The notes: generated from the sequence alone by a model not told the origin. Shown: positions 16,455 to 27,991, numbered from the stretch's first letter. The stretch is DNA of 64,000 nt from an uncultured Clostridia bacterium (GCA_947591605.1 CANQDF010000004.1:49667-113666), one strand, 5' to 3'. Numbers and translations: made by a program.

Positions 16455-17300
16455 GTGAAAACCATAGATCTGCATACACATACAACAGCCTCGGACGGCA
16501 CTCTTACGCCTGCCGAGCTTGTACGACATGCGGCGGAAAAGGGTCTTGCCGCCGCAGCAATAACCGACCACGACACAACGGAGGGCATTGATGAGGCTGT
16601 TGCAGCGGCAGGTACGGATATTGAGGTAATACCCGGTATTGAGGTATCCTCAATGTATAACAGGCTGGAGATACACATTGTCGGTCTTTTTATTGACCAA
16701 CACGATAAAACGCTTTGCAATTGGCTTGACGGCATGCGTATCTGCCGTGAAGGCAGAAACAAAAAAATGCTTGACAAGCTTAATGATATGGGTATAAATA
16801 TAACATATGAAGAGCTGTGCGATTTTGCATGCGGCAGTATAATAACCAGGGCACATTTTGCCGGCGTTATGCTTAAAAAGGGATATGTGTCATCCGTCAG
16901 CGAGGCATTTGACAGATATATAGGCGACAGGTGCTGTGCCTATATTCCCCGTGAGCTGCCCGATTTTACCGTTACGGTCGATATGATAAGGCAGGCAGGC
17001 GGTATTGCCGTGCTTGCACACCCTCTTTTATATAAAATAAGCCGCCAAGGGCTTAAAAATATGGTTTCGGAGCTTGCAAAAGCAGGCATAACAGGCATTG
17101 AGGCATATTATTCCACCCATTCACCATCCGATACGGAGCATATAAAACGCCTTGCCGAGGAAAATGCGCTTCTGCTCTCGGGCGGAAGTGACTTTCACGG
17201 CACCAACAAGAAAAATATAGACCTAGGTACGGGCTGCGGAAACCTTTGTGTACCGTACACATTACTGGAAAAGTTAAAAGGAGCATTACAAAATGGCTAA
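16455..17300 (+). CDS. PHP domain phosphatase (TrpH/RNase AM type)
   Basis: A 281-residue PHP-superfamily metallophosphatase. Metal ligands are visible in [11 protein letters not shown] at the N-terminus, TDHDT around residue 36-40, the PGIEVS segment, the LAHPLLY segment and the GSDFHG segment near the C-terminus. Characterised relatives (YciV/TrpH) hydrolyse 3',5'-bisphosphonucleotides such as pAp and trim the 5' ends of rRNA. The start is GTG with an AAAGGAG site seven bases upstream. The stop overlaps smpB by eight bases, so the two are coupled. The structured RNA upstream suggests regulated expression. Confidence 0.9.
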   Translation: MKTIDLHTHTTASDGTLTPAELVRHAAEKGLAAAAITDHDTTEGIDEAVAAAGTDIEVIPGIEVSSMYNRLEIHIVGLFIDQHDKTLCNWLDGMRICREGRNKKMLDKLNDMGINITYEELCDFACGSIITRAHFAGVMLKKGYVSSVSEAFDRYIGDRCCAYIPRELPDFTVTVDMIRQAGGIAVLAHPLLYKISRQGLKNMVSELAKAGITGIEAYYSTHSPSDTEHIKRLAEENALLLSGGSDFHGTNKKNIDLGTGCGNLCVPYTLLEKLKGALQNG

Positions 17301-17760
17301 GGAAGCAATAAAACTGATCTCACAAAACAAAAAGGCATATCACGATTATTTCATACTGGAAACCTATCAGGCAGGCATTGCCCTTACAGGCACGGAGGTC
17401 AAAGCGCTGCGTGCAGGACGCTGCAACCTTAAGGACAGCTACATCAAAATAGAAAACAGCGAGGCATTTATAAAGGGTATGCACATAAGCCCTTACGAAC
17501 AAGGCAATATTTTTAACCATGATCCCCTTGCGGACAGAAAGCTGCTTTTGCATAAAAGCGAAATAAACAAGCTTATAGGCGTAGTAACCGCACAGGGGCT
17601 TACACTGGTACCGCTGAAGATATATTTTAAGGGCAGCCTTGTAAAGGTGGATATAGGGGTCGCAAAGGGTAAAAAGCTCTACGATAAGCGCCAAGATATA
17701 GCCAAAAAGGATCAGCAGCGTGAGGCTGCCAAGGATTTCAAACAAAATTTGCGTGTATAA
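17293..17760 (+). CDS. smpB: SsrA-binding protein SmpB
   Basis: A 155-residue OB-fold protein that delivers tmRNA to stalled ribosomes in trans-translation. The [20 protein letters not shown] start, the [15 protein letters not shown] segment, the HISPYEQGN segment and the basic C-terminal tail with KKLYDKRQ and the final NLRV are all conserved. It overlaps the PHP gene by eight bases with AAAAGGAG as the ribosome site. No tmRNA gene was seen downstream. Confidence 0.97.
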   Translation: MAKEAIKLISQNKKAYHDYFILETYQAGIALTGTEVKALRAGRCNLKDSYIKIENSEAFIKGMHISPYEQGNIFNHDPLADRKLLLHKSEINKLIGVVTAQGLTLVPLKIYFKGSLVKVDIGVAKGKKLYDKRQDIAKKDQQREAAKDFKQNLRV

Positions 17761-17820
17761 AATTTACACGTTATACAGGCGGCAGGAGTAGCCCGACCGC
17801 CGCAGTTCACGGCAATAAAA

Positions 17821-17868
17821 AAACCGCCGGCGTTACACCGGGGATCCGGTGCGTCAGCGGTCAGTTTT
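17821..17868 (+). terminator. Terminator-like hairpin after smpB
   Basis: Nested arms (accgc/gcggt outside, caccgg/ccggtg inside) follow smpB by about 60 bases and lead into a short T-rich stretch. Confidence 0.5.
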
Positions 17869-17910
17869 CATATATTCAGTTTTCATTAACGGTGCGGCAA
17901 ACAGGAATTG

Positions 17911-18399
17911 TCACAGGCGAAATATACTTTTGATCAGCTGCTTCCCTGTACTTGTTTTGACAATTCGATTCAGAAAATTTTCTATGTTCTTCCTATCATA
18001 TCCATTTTCTGAAGCATTGACGATATAATCTGCTTCTACAAGAATTTGATAATCTATTCCGTCAATACCCGATAATGTGTGATGATGGCCCACGAGATAT
18101 TTTATCCTCTCCATCTGATGTGCACTCATACCAGCATCGTTTAAGAACGATTCTACTATTGGCACCCCTTCCGCTTCCTGATGCTTTCCATCAGTGTTGC
18201 CATACTTTTCACGGCAAAATGGGCAAGCAATATCGTGGGTAATTGCTGCAACCTCAAGGATATACTGCGTTTCACTGTCCAACTGCTCCAATTCTGCAAT
18301 CGTTTTAGCGTAAGTCCAAACTCGAATGAAGTGGTCTATATCGTGAATGTTGCCTTCCGAGAAGGCGATCATCTTGTTCATAATCTGCGAAATGGTCAT
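17911..18399 (-). CDS. HD domain phosphohydrolase, probably acquired
   Basis: A 162-residue protein of the HD superfamily. The metal ligands appear as H22 in the DIDHFIRV helix, HD in the AAITHDIACP segment, GHHHT around residue 105 and EADYIVNAS near 120. The substrate is probably a nucleotide or small phosphate ester but cannot be named. Codon choice differs from the neighbours: isoleucine is mostly ATT/ATC rather than ATA, and leucine and proline codons are mixed, which suggests horizontal transfer. It is flanked by hairpins at about 17821-17868 and 18430-18485 and has no obvious functional link to lysS. Confidence 0.85.
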   Translation of the reverse strand: MTISQIMNKMIAFSEGNIHDIDHFIRVWTYAKTIAELEQLDSETQYILEVAAITHDIACPFCREKYGNTDGKHQEAEGVPIVESFLNDAGMSAHQMERIKYLVGHHHTLSGIDGIDYQILVEADYIVNASENGYDRKNIENFLNRIVKTSTGKQLIKSIFRL

Positions 18400-18431
18400 C
18401 TTCTACACCTCCATAAATCCCGATTTATCAG

Positions 18432-18488
18432 ACTGTCAGATTGCGGGTTTCTTCTCAAATCTTTCGCAAATCGCAACCTGACAGCCGT
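18432..18488 (+). other. Long imperfect inverted repeat between the HD gene and lysS
   Basis: CTGTCAG...TGCG pairs with CGCA...CTGACAG and is followed on the plus strand by ccgttttt. It may mark the border of the inserted HD gene or act as a terminator in one direction. Confidence 0.45.
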
Positions 18489-18511
18489 TTTTATTGATAT
18501 TGTGCAGTTTA

Positions 18512-20017
18512 TCAGTCAAGAGGCTTCATTGTTGGGAACAGCAATACCTCTCTTATTGTTGAGGCATTTGTAAACAGCATTACAAGCCTGTCTATGCCCA
18601 TGCCCATACCTCCTGTAGGAGGCATACCGTACTCAAGAGCCGTAAGGAAATCCTCGTCTATCATATTTGCTTCATCGTCGCCCTGATCCCTGAGTTGCTC
18701 CTGATACTCAAAGCGTTTTCTCTGGTCGATAGGGTCGTTCAGCTCACTGTAAGCATTTGCAAACTCATGCCCCATTATGAACAGCTCAAAACGCTCGGTA
18801 TAATCCGGCTTATCAGGCTTTCTTTTGGTGAGAGGAGATATTTCCACGGGGTGATCCATAAGGAAGGTAGGCTGAATAAGCTTTTCCTCAACATACTTTT
18901 CAAAGAAGAGGTTAAGTATATCGCCCTTGCCGTGTCTTTCTTCATATTCTATATGATGCTCCTTTGCAGCCGATCTTGCCTGCTCAAGTGTTTCTATGCT
19001 GTCAAAATCAACGCCCGAATACTTCTTAACGGCATCAAGCATAGTTATCCTTTCAAAAGGCTTTTCAAGGTCTATCTCCACACCCTGATATTCCACCTTG
19101 AGGGTGCCTGTGACCTCTTTTGCCACATGCTTTATAATGCCCTCAGTAATATCCATCATGCCGTAATAATCCGTATATGCCTGATAAAGCTCCATAAGCG
19201 TAAACTCGGGGTTATGCTTTGTATCCATACCCTCGTTTCTGAACACCCTGCCTATTTCATACACTCTTTCAAAACCGCCTACAATGAGCCTTTTAAGCGG
19301 CAGCTCAAGGGAGATCCTCATATACATATCAATATCAAGCGAATTGTGATGTGTTATAAAGGGTCTTGCTGCGGCACCGCCCGGTATAGTCTGCAGCATA
19401 GGCGTTTCAACCTCAAGGAACTCCATGCCGTCAAGATAATTTCGTATAGCCTTTATTACGGCGCTCCTTTTGAAGAAGGTTTCCCTGACCTCGGGGTTAA
19501 CTATGAGGTCAACATATCTCTGGCGGTATCTCAGATCCTGATTGCTAAGGCCGTGAAACTTTTCGGGCAGTATCTGAAGACTTTTTGAAAGCAGCACTAC
19601 CTCCGCTGCATGGACGGATATTTCACCCATTTTGGTTTTGAACACGGTACCCTTTATAAACAGAATATCTCCTATATCAAGCTTTTTAAACCTCTGATAG
19701 TTATCCTGACCTATATCATCTCTTGTTACATATGCCTGTATGCTGCCGTTTCTGTCAAGGATATGACAAAAGCTTGCCTTACCCATTACTCTTTTGCTCA
19801 TCATTCTTCCGGCAACCGATACGGTTTTACCCTCAAGGTCATCAAAACCGTCAATTACATCATTACTGTGGTGTGTAACATCGGCTTTGACTATTTTAAA
19901 CGGATCCATATCGTTAGCCTGAAGCTCCGCAAGCTTATCACGTCTTATCTGCAAAAGCTCCGCAAGAGCCTTGCCGTCGGCAGGCTGTTTGTTTTTTACT
20001 TTTTCGTTTTCTGCCAT
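18512..20017 (-). CDS. lysS: Lysyl-tRNA synthetase, class II
   Basis: A 501-residue class IIb synthetase that charges tRNA-Lys. The N-terminal OB-fold anticodon domain ([18 protein letters not shown] region) is followed by the catalytic core with motif 2 ([20 protein letters not shown]) and motif 3 ([19 protein letters not shown]). Length is typical. It lies about 50 bases after greA on the same strand and shares its promoter, the usual greA-lysS operon of Bacillota. Confidence 0.97.
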   Translation of the reverse strand: MAENEKVKNKQPADGKALAELLQIRRDKLAELQANDMDPFKIVKADVTHHSNDVIDGFDDLEGKTVSVAGRMMSKRVMGKASFCHILDRNGSIQAYVTRDDIGQDNYQRFKKLDIGDILFIKGTVFKTKMGEISVHAAEVVLLSKSLQILPEKFHGLSNQDLRYRQRYVDLIVNPEVRETFFKRSAVIKAIRNYLDGMEFLEVETPMLQTIPGGAAARPFITHHNSLDIDMYMRISLELPLKRLIVGGFERVYEIGRVFRNEGMDTKHNPEFTLMELYQAYTDYYGMMDITEGIIKHVAKEVTGTLKVEYQGVEIDLEKPFERITMLDAVKKYSGVDFDSIETLEQARSAAKEHHIEYEERHGKGDILNLFFEKYVEEKLIQPTFLMDHPVEISPLTKRKPDKPDYTERFELFIMGHEFANAYSELNDPIDQRKRFEYQEQLRDQGDDEANMIDEDFLTALEYGMPPTGGMGMGIDRLVMLFTNASTIREVLLFPTMKPLD

Positions 20018-20068
20018 TTTCTTTCTCCTAAAATTATTTACAAGAGCAAAACACCCTTGTTGTCATAT

Positions 20069-20545
20069 TCAGTGTATTTCAAGCAACTTAAACCTGATAA
20101 TGCCGTCCGGAGCATTTACCTCTATCTCATCGCCTATGCCTCTGCCTATAAGAGTTATGCCCAAAGGCGATTCGTTTGATATTCTGCCCGCTTTTGGGTC
20201 TGCCTCGGCGGAACCTACAATAGTATAGGTTACCTCCTCCTCAAACTCCTCGTCATAAAGCTTTACGGTATTACCGAGATTGACCTTGTTTTTATTGAGC
20301 TTATCCTCTTCAATGACCTCAACATTACGAAGCATTTTTTCAATAGTGCTTATCCTTGTTTCTATCTCAGCCTGCTCCTCCTTTGCCGCATCGTATTCGG
20401 CATTTTCGGAAAGGTCACCCTGGCTCCTTGCCTCTTTAATTTTGACAGCTACCTCCGCACGCCTTACAACTTTAAGATTTTCCAGCTCATCCTCCAGATT
20501 TTTAAGACCCTCTGAGGTAAGTATAATTTTCTTTTCTTCAGCCAT
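20069..20545 (-). CDS. greA: Transcription elongation factor GreA
   Basis: A 158-residue transcript-cleavage factor that rescues backtracked RNA polymerase. It has the N-terminal antiparallel coiled coil ([20 protein letters not shown], then [13 protein letters not shown] with the acidic tip) and the C-terminal FKBP-like domain ([17 protein letters not shown] region). I place the start at the ATG at 20545, because AAGGGA lies nine bases before it; an upstream in-frame ATG at 20563 has no ribosome site. Confidence 0.96.
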   Translation of the reverse strand: MAEEKKIILTSEGLKNLEDELENLKVVRRAEVAVKIKEARSQGDLSENAEYDAAKEEQAEIETRISTIEKMLRNVEVIEEDKLNKNKVNLGNTVKLYDEEFEEEVTYTIVGSAEADPKAGRISNESPLGITLIGRGIGDEIEVNAPDGIIRFKLLEIH

Positions 20546-20586
20546 CAATAATCGTCCCTTCATATAATATAATAAATATCTTTAAA

Positions 20587-20615
20587 ATTATATATCAGCA
20601 ATTGTTCAATGTCAA
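20587..20615 (-). promoter_or_regulatory. Consensus promoter of greA-lysS
   Basis: On the minus strand TTGACA (20615-20610), a 17-bp spacer and TATAAT (20592-20587), which is a full consensus sigma-A promoter. Confidence 0.85.
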
Positions 20616-20682
20616 TTATTTTTTACGCTTTGCAGATACAAGCCTCGGCAGCAGGCACACAGACGCCCGTCTGCGGAATGTC

Positions 20683-21081
20683 CTATTCCCCCATTATCTT
20701 TACATAAAAGCTCCTTGTCCTTGGGCCGTCAAACTCACAAAAATATATTCCCTGCCATGTACCAAGCAGCAGCTTTCCGTTTTCCGCTATTACGGTTTCG
20801 CTGGCACCAACGCAGCTTGCCTTAAGATGCGCATGCGAGTTTCCCTCAATATGTCTGAACTCCGCTCTGTCTGGAAATGCCTCTTTCATCCCCAAAAGGA
20901 AATCCCTTACAACGCTTGGGTCGGCATTTTCGTTAATGGTTATGCCTGCCGTTGTATGAGGGCAAAAAATCGTAACTATACCGTTTTTTATACCGCTTGC
21001 GCTTAAGGCATCGTTTACCATGCTTGTAATGTTAAAAAGATTTTCCTTTGATGTTGACAATGTAAAATGATACAAATTCAT
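20683..21081 (-). CDS. YjbQ family protein (UPF0047)
   Basis: A 132-residue single-domain protein with the family hallmarks: CPHTTAGITINENADPSVVRD with its histidine and glutamate/aspartate ligands, and RHIEGNSHAHLKAS. Members bind a metal, and some show low thiamine-phosphate synthase activity, but the physiological role is unsettled. No thiamine genes are nearby. It is on the same strand as greA but separated from it by a strong promoter, so it is probably a separate unit. Confidence 0.92.
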   Translation of the reverse strand: MNLYHFTLSTSKENLFNITSMVNDALSASGIKNGIVTIFCPHTTAGITINENADPSVVRDFLLGMKEAFPDRAEFRHIEGNSHAHLKASCVGASETVIAENGKLLLGTWQGIYFCEFDGPRTRSFYVKIMGE

Positions 21082-21339
21082 AACTATACCCCCTATTATG
21101 TAAAAAATACCTATTGTTTATTATAAACCTGTATTAATTGGATGTCAACTGTTTGTAAGCATGGTATGCTCAGACAGCCGCATTGACCGCCGCACGCAAA
21201 AGCTTATTTTGTATATTGCTGCCTTTGCAAATAATTTAAATTTAAGTTTGTTTTTTTACATTTTTGCGTTATTTTTTATTATATTTCAATATTTTTTATC
21301 AAAAAAATGTTATTTTTTAAACCTTTTTATAAAAAACTC

Positions 21340-21368
21340 TTGATTTTCTCTTTGAGAGGTAGTATAAT
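21340..21368 (+). promoter_or_regulatory. Promoter of gltBD
   Basis: TTGATT (21340-21345), a 17-bp spacer and TATAAT (21363-21368). The start of transcription would be near 21375, only a few bases before the attenuator hairpin. The rest of 21082-21339 is A/T-rich and shows no gene. Confidence 0.82.
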
Positions 21369-21382
21369 GCTTTCATACGATG

Positions 21383-21434
21383 AGGTATCCCGTGACATAA
21401 TCCTTGTGTGGTTCATGCCACAGGATACCTTTTT
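21383..21434 (+). promoter_or_regulatory. Attenuator hairpin in the gltB leader
   Basis: AGGTATCC (21383-21390) pairs with GGATACCT (21423-21430), followed by a T run; inside it TGTGG and CCACA pair around a six-base loop. The 3' arm can pair instead with ATCCTTG next to the inner stem. A terminator this close to the start of a 110-base leader implies that passage of RNA polymerase is controlled, perhaps by an antiterminator protein or small ligand. The loop TTCATG does not match the A1/G4 hexaloop of ANTAR-protein targets. Confidence 0.65.
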
Positions 21435-21488
21435 GTGTCTGTACTGCCTTATCAAGGCGTTATAATATCAATATAGAAAGGATGATAT

Positions 21489-24400
21489 GTGATGCAGAAC
21501 GGATTACCTCAAAAGCAAGGTCTGTATGATCCTAAGTTTGAGCATGACAACTGCGGTATCGGATTTATTGCCAATATAAAAGGCAAAAAATCGCACGATA
21601 TTATTATTGACGCAATCGAAATACTTAAAAAACTGGCTCACAGAGGCGGCGTAGGCAGCGAGCCCAACACAGGCGACGGTGCAGGTATCCTTATACAGAT
21701 ACCCCACGGCTTTATGAAAAAGGTTTGTGCCAACGACGGTATAACGCTGCCCAAGGAGGGCGACTACGGTGTAGGTATGCTCTTCCTCTCACCCGATGTT
21801 GAAACCAGGCTGAACAGCCTTGAAAAGCTTGCCGGCATAATTGCCGATGAGGGTATGGAATATCTCGGCTTCAGAGAGGTGCCTACCTACGCAAACTGTA
21901 TAGGCACGACCGCCAGGGAGGCAATGCCTCACATTGTACAGATATTCATTAAAAAGCCTGCCGATGTTGAACAGGGCATTGATTTTGAACGCAGACTTTT
22001 TATAGTACTTAAGCGCTCCGAAAGGGAGATCCGCTACTGCGGTGAAGGCAAAGACAGCTATTTTTACTTTACCTCACTTTCATCCCGTACAATAGTTTAC
22101 AAGGGTATGCTTACGCCCGATCAGGTTTCAAGGTTTTACCTTGACCTTATGGATCTTGATATGAGCACCGCAATTGCCCTTGTACACAGCCGTTTTTCCA
22201 CAAATACATTCCCAAGCTGGGAGAGGGCTCATCCCAACCGCTTTATTATACACAACGGCGAGATAAACACAATACGAGGCAATATCAACTGGACAAATGC
22301 ACGGGAAAAGATATTTGAAACCGATGTATTCGGCGACGACATCAAAAAAATATATCCCGTTATCAACGAGGACGGCTCGGACTCCGCAATGCTTGACAAC
22401 TATCTCCATATGCTTACGCTTGCAGGCTTTTCACTGCCTCACGCAGTAATGATGGCTGTTCCCGAGCCATGGGAAAACGATTCCTCAATGGACGATAACA
22501 AGCGTGCCTTTTATGAGTACAACTCAACAAACGGCGAGCCATGGGACGGCCCTGCGGCAATAGGCTTTACGGACGGTGTGCTTGTGGGCGCAACGCTTGA
22601 CCGCAACGGTCTGCGTCCTGCACGTTACTACGTTACAAACGATGATATGGTAATACTTTCATCCGAGGTGGGCGTGCTTGACATAAAGCCAGAAAACATA
22701 GTTATGAAAAGCCGCCTTGAGCCCGGCAAAATGCTGCTTATAGATACCAAGGCAGGCAAGATAATATCGGACGAGGAGATCAAGTCCACCATAGCCTCGC
22801 AGCACCCCTACAGGCAATGGCTCAATGAAAACCTTGTAAGCATTGAAGATATAAAAACGGGCAAAAAGTCCGCTCAATGGTCCGACCTTGCAGACGAGAT
22901 AAAGGCAGCCATGCAGCAGCATCCTTACGGAGAGCTGTGGACAAACCGACTTATCGAAATTGAAAACCTCTTTGTAAACAAGGAAAATGATTTCAACAGC
23001 AAGGTGCCTCTGCTTACACGCCAAAAGGCTTTTGGATATACATGGGAGGATCTTGACACCACGCTTAAAAGCATTGTTGAAACCGGCGAAGATCCTATAG
23101 GAGCAATGGGTATAGATACGCCTATCGCCGTGCTTTCGGACAGACCTCAGCTTTTGTACAGCTACTTCAAGCAGCTCTTTGCGCAGGTTACAAATCCTCC
23201 TATAGACGCCATAAGAGAGCAGGTCGTTACCAGCACCATAACCTACCTCGGCGGCGAGCGCAATATACTTAAGCTGACGGGCAGACGCTGCCACAGGATA
23301 AGGAGCAATACGCCCATACTCTCAAATGACGAGCTGAGCAGGATCAAATCCATTGATATGGAGGGCTACAAGGCAGTTACCATACCTATGCTCTACAATA
23401 TAAACGAAAAGGGCGGGCTCAAAAGTGCGCTTGACAACCTTTTTGAGGCTGCGGATATTGCCATAGACAACAAGTACAACATACTTATACTTTCCGATAA
23501 AGGCGTTGACGAAAACAAATGTCCTGTACCCGCACTTCTTGCAGGCGCAGGTCTGCACCACCATCTGATACGCAAGGGCACCCGTATGAAGGTCAGCATA
23601 GTGCTTGAAACGGGTGAACCCAGAGAGGTACACCACTTTGCGGTATTGCTCGGCTACGGTGTAAATGCAGTGAACCCATACCTTGCATACGAAACCATTA
23701 CGGATATGGCAGAAAACGAGTATGTTTCCGTGCCTGCAAAGGATGCTGTTGAAATATACCGCAATGCCGTTACAAAGGGTATTGTAAAAATTATGTCCAA
23801 AATGGGTATATCAACCATACAGAGCTACATGGGAGCGCAAATATTTGAGGCCCTCGGCTTAAACGAAACCGTAGTTGACAACTACTTTACGGGTACCGTT
23901 ACCCGTATCGGAGGCATAGGACTTGAACAGATAGCGCAGGAGGCAAAAATGCGCCATGAAAAGGCATTCGACCCCCTGCTGCAAAACGATGCGCTTGAAA
24001 CAGGCGGCGAATACAAATGGAGAAAAGACGGTGAATACCATATGTACAACCCACGCTCCATTTATCTGCTGCAAAAGGCATGCCGTGAGGGCAACTACAA
24101 GCTCTTTAAGGAATATACACGCCTTATGAACGATACCAGCGAACAGCTCTCCACCATAAGAGGTCTGCTTGATATACGCACAGTCGACAAGCCTATAAAT
24201 ATTGACGAGGTAGAGCCTGTCGAATCAATAGTAAAGCGCTTTAAAACAGGCGCTATGAGCTACGGCTCTATCTCCAAGGAAGCGCACGAGTGTATGGCTA
24301 TAGCCATGAACCGACTCGGAGGCAAGTCCAACACAGGCGAGGGCGGCGAGGACGAGGATCGTTTTACACCCGACGCAAACGGGGATTCACGCTGCTCCGC

Positions 24401-26213
24401 TATAAAACAGGTCGCATCCGGACGTTTTGGCGTTACAATAAATTATCTGCAAAATGCAATTGAGATACAGATAAAAATGGCTCAGGGTGCAAAGCCCGGC
24501 GAGGGCGGTCATCTTCCCGGCAAAAAGGTATATCCATGGATAGCCGATGCAAGGCATTCAACACCGGGTGTAAGCCTGATCTCACCGCCTCCTCACCACG
24601 ATATTTACTCTATCGAGGATCTGGCTCAGCTTATACACGACCTTAAAAATGCCAATACCAACGCACGCATATCCGTCAAGCTGGTTTCCGAGGCAGGCGT
24701 AGGCACAATTGCCGTAGGCGTTGCAAAGGGCAGGGCGGATGTAATACTTATAAGCGGCTATGACGGAGGTACAGGCGCAGCACCTCGCACCTCCACACGC
24801 CATGCAGGTCTGCCATGGGAGCTCGGTGTTGCCGAAACACATCAGGCACTGCTTATGAACAACCTGCGCAACCGAGTTGTAATTGAAACGGACGGTAAGC
24901 TTTTAACGGGCCGTGACCTTGCCGTTGCCTGTCTGCTGGGCGCCGAGGAATTCGGCTTTGCCACGGGTCCCCTTATTACAATGGGCTGTGTAATGATGAG
25001 GGTATGTAATCTGGATACCTGTCCCGTCGGTGTTGCCACCCAAAACCCCGAGCTCAGGGCAAAATTTATAGGCAAGCCCGAATATGTTGAAAACTTTATG
25101 CGCTTTATAGCTCAGGATCTGCGTGAATGGATGGCAAAGATAGGCGTAAAAACCATAAACGAAATGATAGGCCATGTTGAAAAGCTCACTCCCAAAAAGC
25201 TTGACCACTGGAAGGCAAAAGATGTCGACCTTACAAGCGTGCTTTATCAGCCTAAGATATGCTCCAACGACTCCGAGAGATATTTTAACGTAAAGCAGGA
25301 TCACGAGCTTGAAAAGTGCCTTGATGTAAATGCGCTTGTACGCCTTTGCACACCTGCAATAAAATACGGCAAGGAGATTTCCGCTTCCCTTGCAATAGAC
25401 AACACGGACCGTGTATGCGGAACCATACTTTCCGGTGAGATAACCAAAAAATACGGTGCAAAGGGACTGCCCGACGATACAATAAACCTAAGCTTTGTAG
25501 GCTCGGCAGGTCAGAGCTTCGGCGCCTTCCAGACGCACGGTGTCACAATGCGGCTTGAGGGCGACTCAAACGACTATATAGGCAAGGGACTTTCGGGCGG
25601 CAAAATAATAGTTGTGCCTCCAAAAAAGGCAAAATATACCGCCGAGGATAACGTTATCATAGGCAATGTAGCCTTTTACGGAGCAATTGAGGGCGAAGCC
25701 TATATAGACGGTATGGCAGGCGAGCGTTTCTGCGTAAGAAACTCCGGTATAACCGCTGTTGTCGACAGCGTAGGTCAGCACGGCTGCGAATATATGACAG
25801 GAGGACGTGTTGCCATACTCGGCAAAACAGGCAGAAATTTTGCCGCCGGCATGAGCGGCGGTATAGCCTATGTATATAACTACGGAGGCAACTTTGCTTC
25901 TCGCTGTAATCAGTCGCTTGTGCTTATCGAGGAGCTTAGCTCGGATGAGGATATTGCGGAGCTTAAGCAAATGATAGAAAATCATCTTAAATATACAGGC
26001 TCAAAGAGAGCAAAGGAGCTGCTTGACAATTGGGATGCCGAGGTCAAAAACTTCCTTAAGGTCATACCCAGAGCCTATAAGGAAATGATAACCGAGATAA
26101 AAAAGTGCAAGGCATCGGGAATGAACGACGAGGACGCCGTTATGGACGCCTTTATAGCAGTAAGCAAAAACACAACCTTTAAAAGACCGGAAAGGAGTGC
26201 TGTAAATGGGTAA
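21489..26213 (+). CDS. gltB: Glutamate synthase large subunit
   Basis: A 1574-residue, full-length GOGAT alpha subunit that makes glutamate from 2-oxoglutarate and glutamine. A short propeptide precedes the catalytic N-terminal cysteine C22 of the class II amidotransferase ([14 protein letters not shown]). The FMN-binding synthase domain has [14 protein letters not shown] and [13 protein letters not shown], the 3Fe-4S cysteines are in the [13 protein letters not shown] segment, and the C-terminal GXGXG beta-helix begins near [10 protein letters not shown]. The GTG at 21489 and the ATG at 21492 are both possible starts; GAAAGG lies 7-10 bases upstream. It overlaps gltD by eight bases. The promoter and attenuator upstream indicate nitrogen-dependent control. 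Confidence 0.97.
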   Translation: MMQNGLPQKQGLYDPKFEHDNCGIGFIANIKGKKSHDIIIDAIEILKKLAHRGGVGSEPNTGDGAGILIQIPHGFMKKVCANDGITLPKEGDYGVGMLFLSPDVETRLNSLEKLAGIIADEGMEYLGFREVPTYANCIGTTAREAMPHIVQIFIKKPADVEQGIDFERRLFIVLKRSEREIRYCGEGKDSYFYFTSLSSRTIVYKGMLTPDQVSRFYLDLMDLDMSTAIALVHSRFSTNTFPSWERAHPNRFIIHNGEINTIRGNINWTNAREKIFETDVFGDDIKKIYPVINEDGSDSAMLDNYLHMLTLAGFSLPHAVMMAVPEPWENDSSMDDNKRAFYEYNSTNGEPWDGPAAIGFTDGVLVGATLDRNGLRPARYYVTNDDMVILSSEVGVLDIKPENIVMKSRLEPGKMLLIDTKAGKIISDEEIKSTIASQHPYRQWLNENLVSIEDIKTGKKSAQWSDLADEIKAAMQQHPYGELWTNRLIEIENLFVNKENDFNSKVPLLTRQKAFGYTWEDLDTTLKSIVETGEDPIGAMGIDTPIAVLSDRPQLLYSYFKQLFAQVTNPPIDAIREQVVTSTITYLGGERNILKLTGRRCHRIRSNTPILSNDELSRIKSIDMEGYKAVTIPMLYNINEKGGLKSALDNLFEAADIAIDNKYNILILSDKGVDENKCPVPALLAGAGLHHHLIRKGTRMKVSIVLETGEPREVHHFAVLLGYGVNAVNPYLAYETITDMAENEYVSVPAKDAVEIYRNAVTKGIVKIMSKMGISTIQSYMGAQIFEALGLNETVVDNYFTGTVTRIGGIGLEQIAQEAKMRHEKAFDPLLQNDALETGGEYKWRKDGEYHMYNPRSIYLLQKACREGNYKLFKEYTRLMNDTSEQLSTIRGLLDIRTVDKPINIDEVEPVESIVKRFKTGAMSYGSISKEAHECMAIAMNRLGGKSNTGEGGEDEDRFTPDANGDSRCSAIKQVASGRFGVTINYLQNAIEIQIKMAQGAKPGEGGHLPGKKVYPWIADARHSTPGVSLISPPPHHDIYSIEDLAQLIHDLKNANTNARISVKLVSEAGVGTIAVGVAKGRADVILISGYDGGTGAAPRTSTRHAGLPWELGVAETHQALLMNNLRNRVVIETDGKLLTGRDLAVACLLGAEEFGFATGPLITMGCVMMRVCNLDTCPVGVATQNPELRAKFIGKPEYVENFMRFIAQDLREWMAKIGVKTINEMIGHVEKLTPKKLDHWKAKDVDLTSVLYQPKICSNDSERYFNVKQDHELEKCLDVNALVRLCTPAIKYGKEISASLAIDNTDRVCGTILSGEITKKYGAKGLPDDTINLSFVGSAGQSFGAFQTHGVTMRLEGDSNDYIGKGLSGGKIIVVPPKKAKYTAEDNVIIGNVAFYGAIEGEAYIDGMAGERFCVRNSGITAVVDSVGQHGCEYMTGGRVAILGKTGRNFAAGMSGGIAYVYNYGGNFASRCNQSLVLIEELSSDEDIAELKQMIENHLKYTGSKRAKELLDNWDAEVKNFLKVIPRAYKEMITEIKKCKASGMNDEDAVMDAFIAVSKNTTFKRPERSAVNG

Positions 26214-27666
26214 GCCAACAGGTTTTTTGGAATATGAAAGAAAGCTGCCTCAGGACAGACCCCCTGAGGAGCGTATAAAGGATTGGAACGAATTTCACAC
26301 TCATTTTGATGAGGAAAGCCTGAAAGAGCAGGGCGCACGCTGCATGAACTGCGGCGTTGCCTTCTGCCACACGGGTCTGCCGCTTGAAGGCGGATGTCCG
26401 CTCGGCAACCTTATACCCGAATGGAACGACCTTGTATACCGAGGCAAGTTTGAGGAGGCATACAAAAGGCTTTCAAAAACAAGCAACTTCCCCGAGTTTA
26501 CGGGCAGGGTATGCCCTGCACTGTGCGAGGGATCCTGTACCCTTGGTATGCACGAGTCTTCTGTCACCACAAAAAACATTGAGGTACACATAATTGACAA
26601 AATGTTTGAGCAGGGCAAGGTAGTACCCCGCATACCAAAAAAATCCACGGAAAAAAGGGTCGCTGTAATAGGCTCGGGCCCCTCCGGGCTTGCCTGTGCG
26701 GATATACTCAATCAGCTTGGACACAAGGTCACCGTATACGAGCGCAGCGACCGTCCCGGCGGACTGCTTATGTACGGCATCCCTAATATGAAGCTTGACA
26801 AAAAAATAGTGCAGCGCAGGATAGATATTTTGGAAAAAGAGGGTATAACCTTTGTTACAAATACCGAGATAGGCAAAAACTATCCCGCAGCAAAAATAAT
26901 AAACCAGTTTGACGCCGTTGTGCTTTGCTGCGGCGCAACAAAGCCCCGTGACTTAAATGTTGAGGGCAGGGACTGCAGCGGTATATATTTTGCGGTGGAT
27001 TTTCTCAAAGCCAACACAAAAAGTCTGCTCGACTCCAACCATCAGGACAGAAACTTTATATCGGCAGAGGGAAAGGACGTAATTATTATAGGCGGCGGCG
27101 ATACGGGCACCGACTGTGTGGGCACCTCCATACGCCACGGCTGCAGGAGCGTGAACCAGATAGAGATCATGCCCGAGCTGCCCGAAGAGCGTACACCCGC
27201 AAACCACTGGCCACAGTGGCCTCGCCTTAAAAAGGTGGACTACGGTCAGGAGGAGGCTATTTATCTCTACGGCAAGGATCCACGCAACTACCTCACCACC
27301 GTTACCAAGGTAGTCGGCGATGAAAACAACAACATCAAAGAGGTACACACCGTAAATGTTGAGTGGAAGAACGAAAACGGCAGGATGACGCCCGTACCCG
27401 TCAAGGGCAGCGAAAAGGTGTGGCCTTGCCAGCTTTTGCTCATCGCAATGGGCTTTACCGGCCCCGAGGACACGCTTATAAAGCAGTTCTCGCTTGAAAC
27501 AGACGCAAGGAGCAACGTTAAGGCAGAGGAAGGCAAATATGCCACAAGCCTTAAGGGCGTATTTGCCGCAGGCGATATGCGCCGTGGACAAAGCCTCGTT
27601 GTATGGGCAATACATGAAGGCAGAGAGGCAGCCAAGGCTGTGGACGAATATCTCGGCAGCAGATAA
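26206..27666 (+). CDS. gltD: Glutamate synthase small subunit
   Basis: A 486-residue flavoprotein that passes electrons from NAD(P)H to GltB. The N-terminal cysteine clusters for two 4Fe-4S centres ([14 protein letters not shown] and CPALCEGSC regions) are complete, followed by FAD-binding [13 protein letters not shown] and NAD(P)-binding [11 protein letters not shown]ossmann motifs and the C-terminal [16 protein letters not shown]. The start lies inside the last codons of gltB with a GAAAGGAG site, so the subunits are translated together. Confidence 0.97.
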   Translation: MGKPTGFLEYERKLPQDRPPEERIKDWNEFHTHFDEESLKEQGARCMNCGVAFCHTGLPLEGGCPLGNLIPEWNDLVYRGKFEEAYKRLSKTSNFPEFTGRVCPALCEGSCTLGMHESSVTTKNIEVHIIDKMFEQGKVVPRIPKKSTEKRVAVIGSGPSGLACADILNQLGHKVTVYERSDRPGGLLMYGIPNMKLDKKIVQRRIDILEKEGITFVTNTEIGKNYPAAKIINQFDAVVLCCGATKPRDLNVEGRDCSGIYFAVDFLKANTKSLLDSNHQDRNFISAEGKDVIIIGGGDTGTDCVGTSIRHGCRSVNQIEIMPELPEERTPANHWPQWPRLKKVDYGQEEAIYLYGKDPRNYLTTVTKVVGDENNNIKEVHTVNVEWKNENGRMTPVPVKGSEKVWPCQLLLIAMGFTGPEDTLIKQFSLETDARSNVKAEEGKYATSLKGVFAAGDMRRGQSLVVWAIHEGREAAKAVDEYLGSR

Positions 27667-27672
27667 AAAATA

Positions 27673-27715
27673 AGGTTCCCTGTCGGCAGCACAGCCGGCA
27701 GGGAACCTGTTTTTT
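27673..27715 (+). terminator. Terminator after gltBD
   Basis: A long stem (arms within 27673-27687 and 27694-27708, AGGTTCCCTG/CAGGGAACCT) is followed by GTTTTTT. On the other strand it is followed by TTATTTTTT and may also end the response-regulator unit. Confidence 0.88.
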
Positions 27716-27744
27716 ACAGTTTTATATTATTGATATAAAAATAG

Positions 27745-27963
27745 TTACTCATCGCAGTCGGAGCCATTAATCTCATTCATGTAACCGGCTGTAATTATAC
27801 CCGCAGGCAATGCGACAATTGCAATGCCAAAAATAGAAGAAATCATAGTTATAATGCGCCCGGCAGTAGTAATGGGATAGATATCGCCATAGCCCATTGT
27901 CGTCAAAGACACAGTAGCCCAATATATTGCATCAAAAAATGTATTAAAAGAGTTTGGCTCCAC
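27745..27963 (-). pseudogene. Remnant of a two-TM potassium channel
   Basis: A 72-residue open segment holding the pore helix and selectivity filter (TMGYGDIYP) and the second membrane helix of an Ion_trans_2-type potassium channel. The first membrane helix is missing. In-frame codons run upstream only to a TAA eight or nine codons away, the only starts are GTG or weaker, and no ribosome site is visible. It lies 28 bases after the response-regulator stop. I read it as the tail of a truncated channel; a functional pore-only peptide is possible but unlikely. Confidence 0.6.
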
Positions 27964-27991
27964 ATTAAGTTTGTCAATAAAAATCTTTTAT

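Noticed and set aside
17761..17910. tmRNA gene after smpB
   Set aside because: No tRNA-like ends and no tag-peptide frame could be found in the short gap.
18432..18488. The inverted repeat as the lysS terminator
   Set aside because: On the minus strand it is not followed by a T run, so it is not a clear intrinsic terminator for lysS; the T run is on the plus strand.
21489..26213. Long reverse-strand frames inside gltB and other large genes
   Set aside because: They lie opposite strongly conserved enzymes and have no family motifs or ribosome sites; they come from codon bias on the coding strand.
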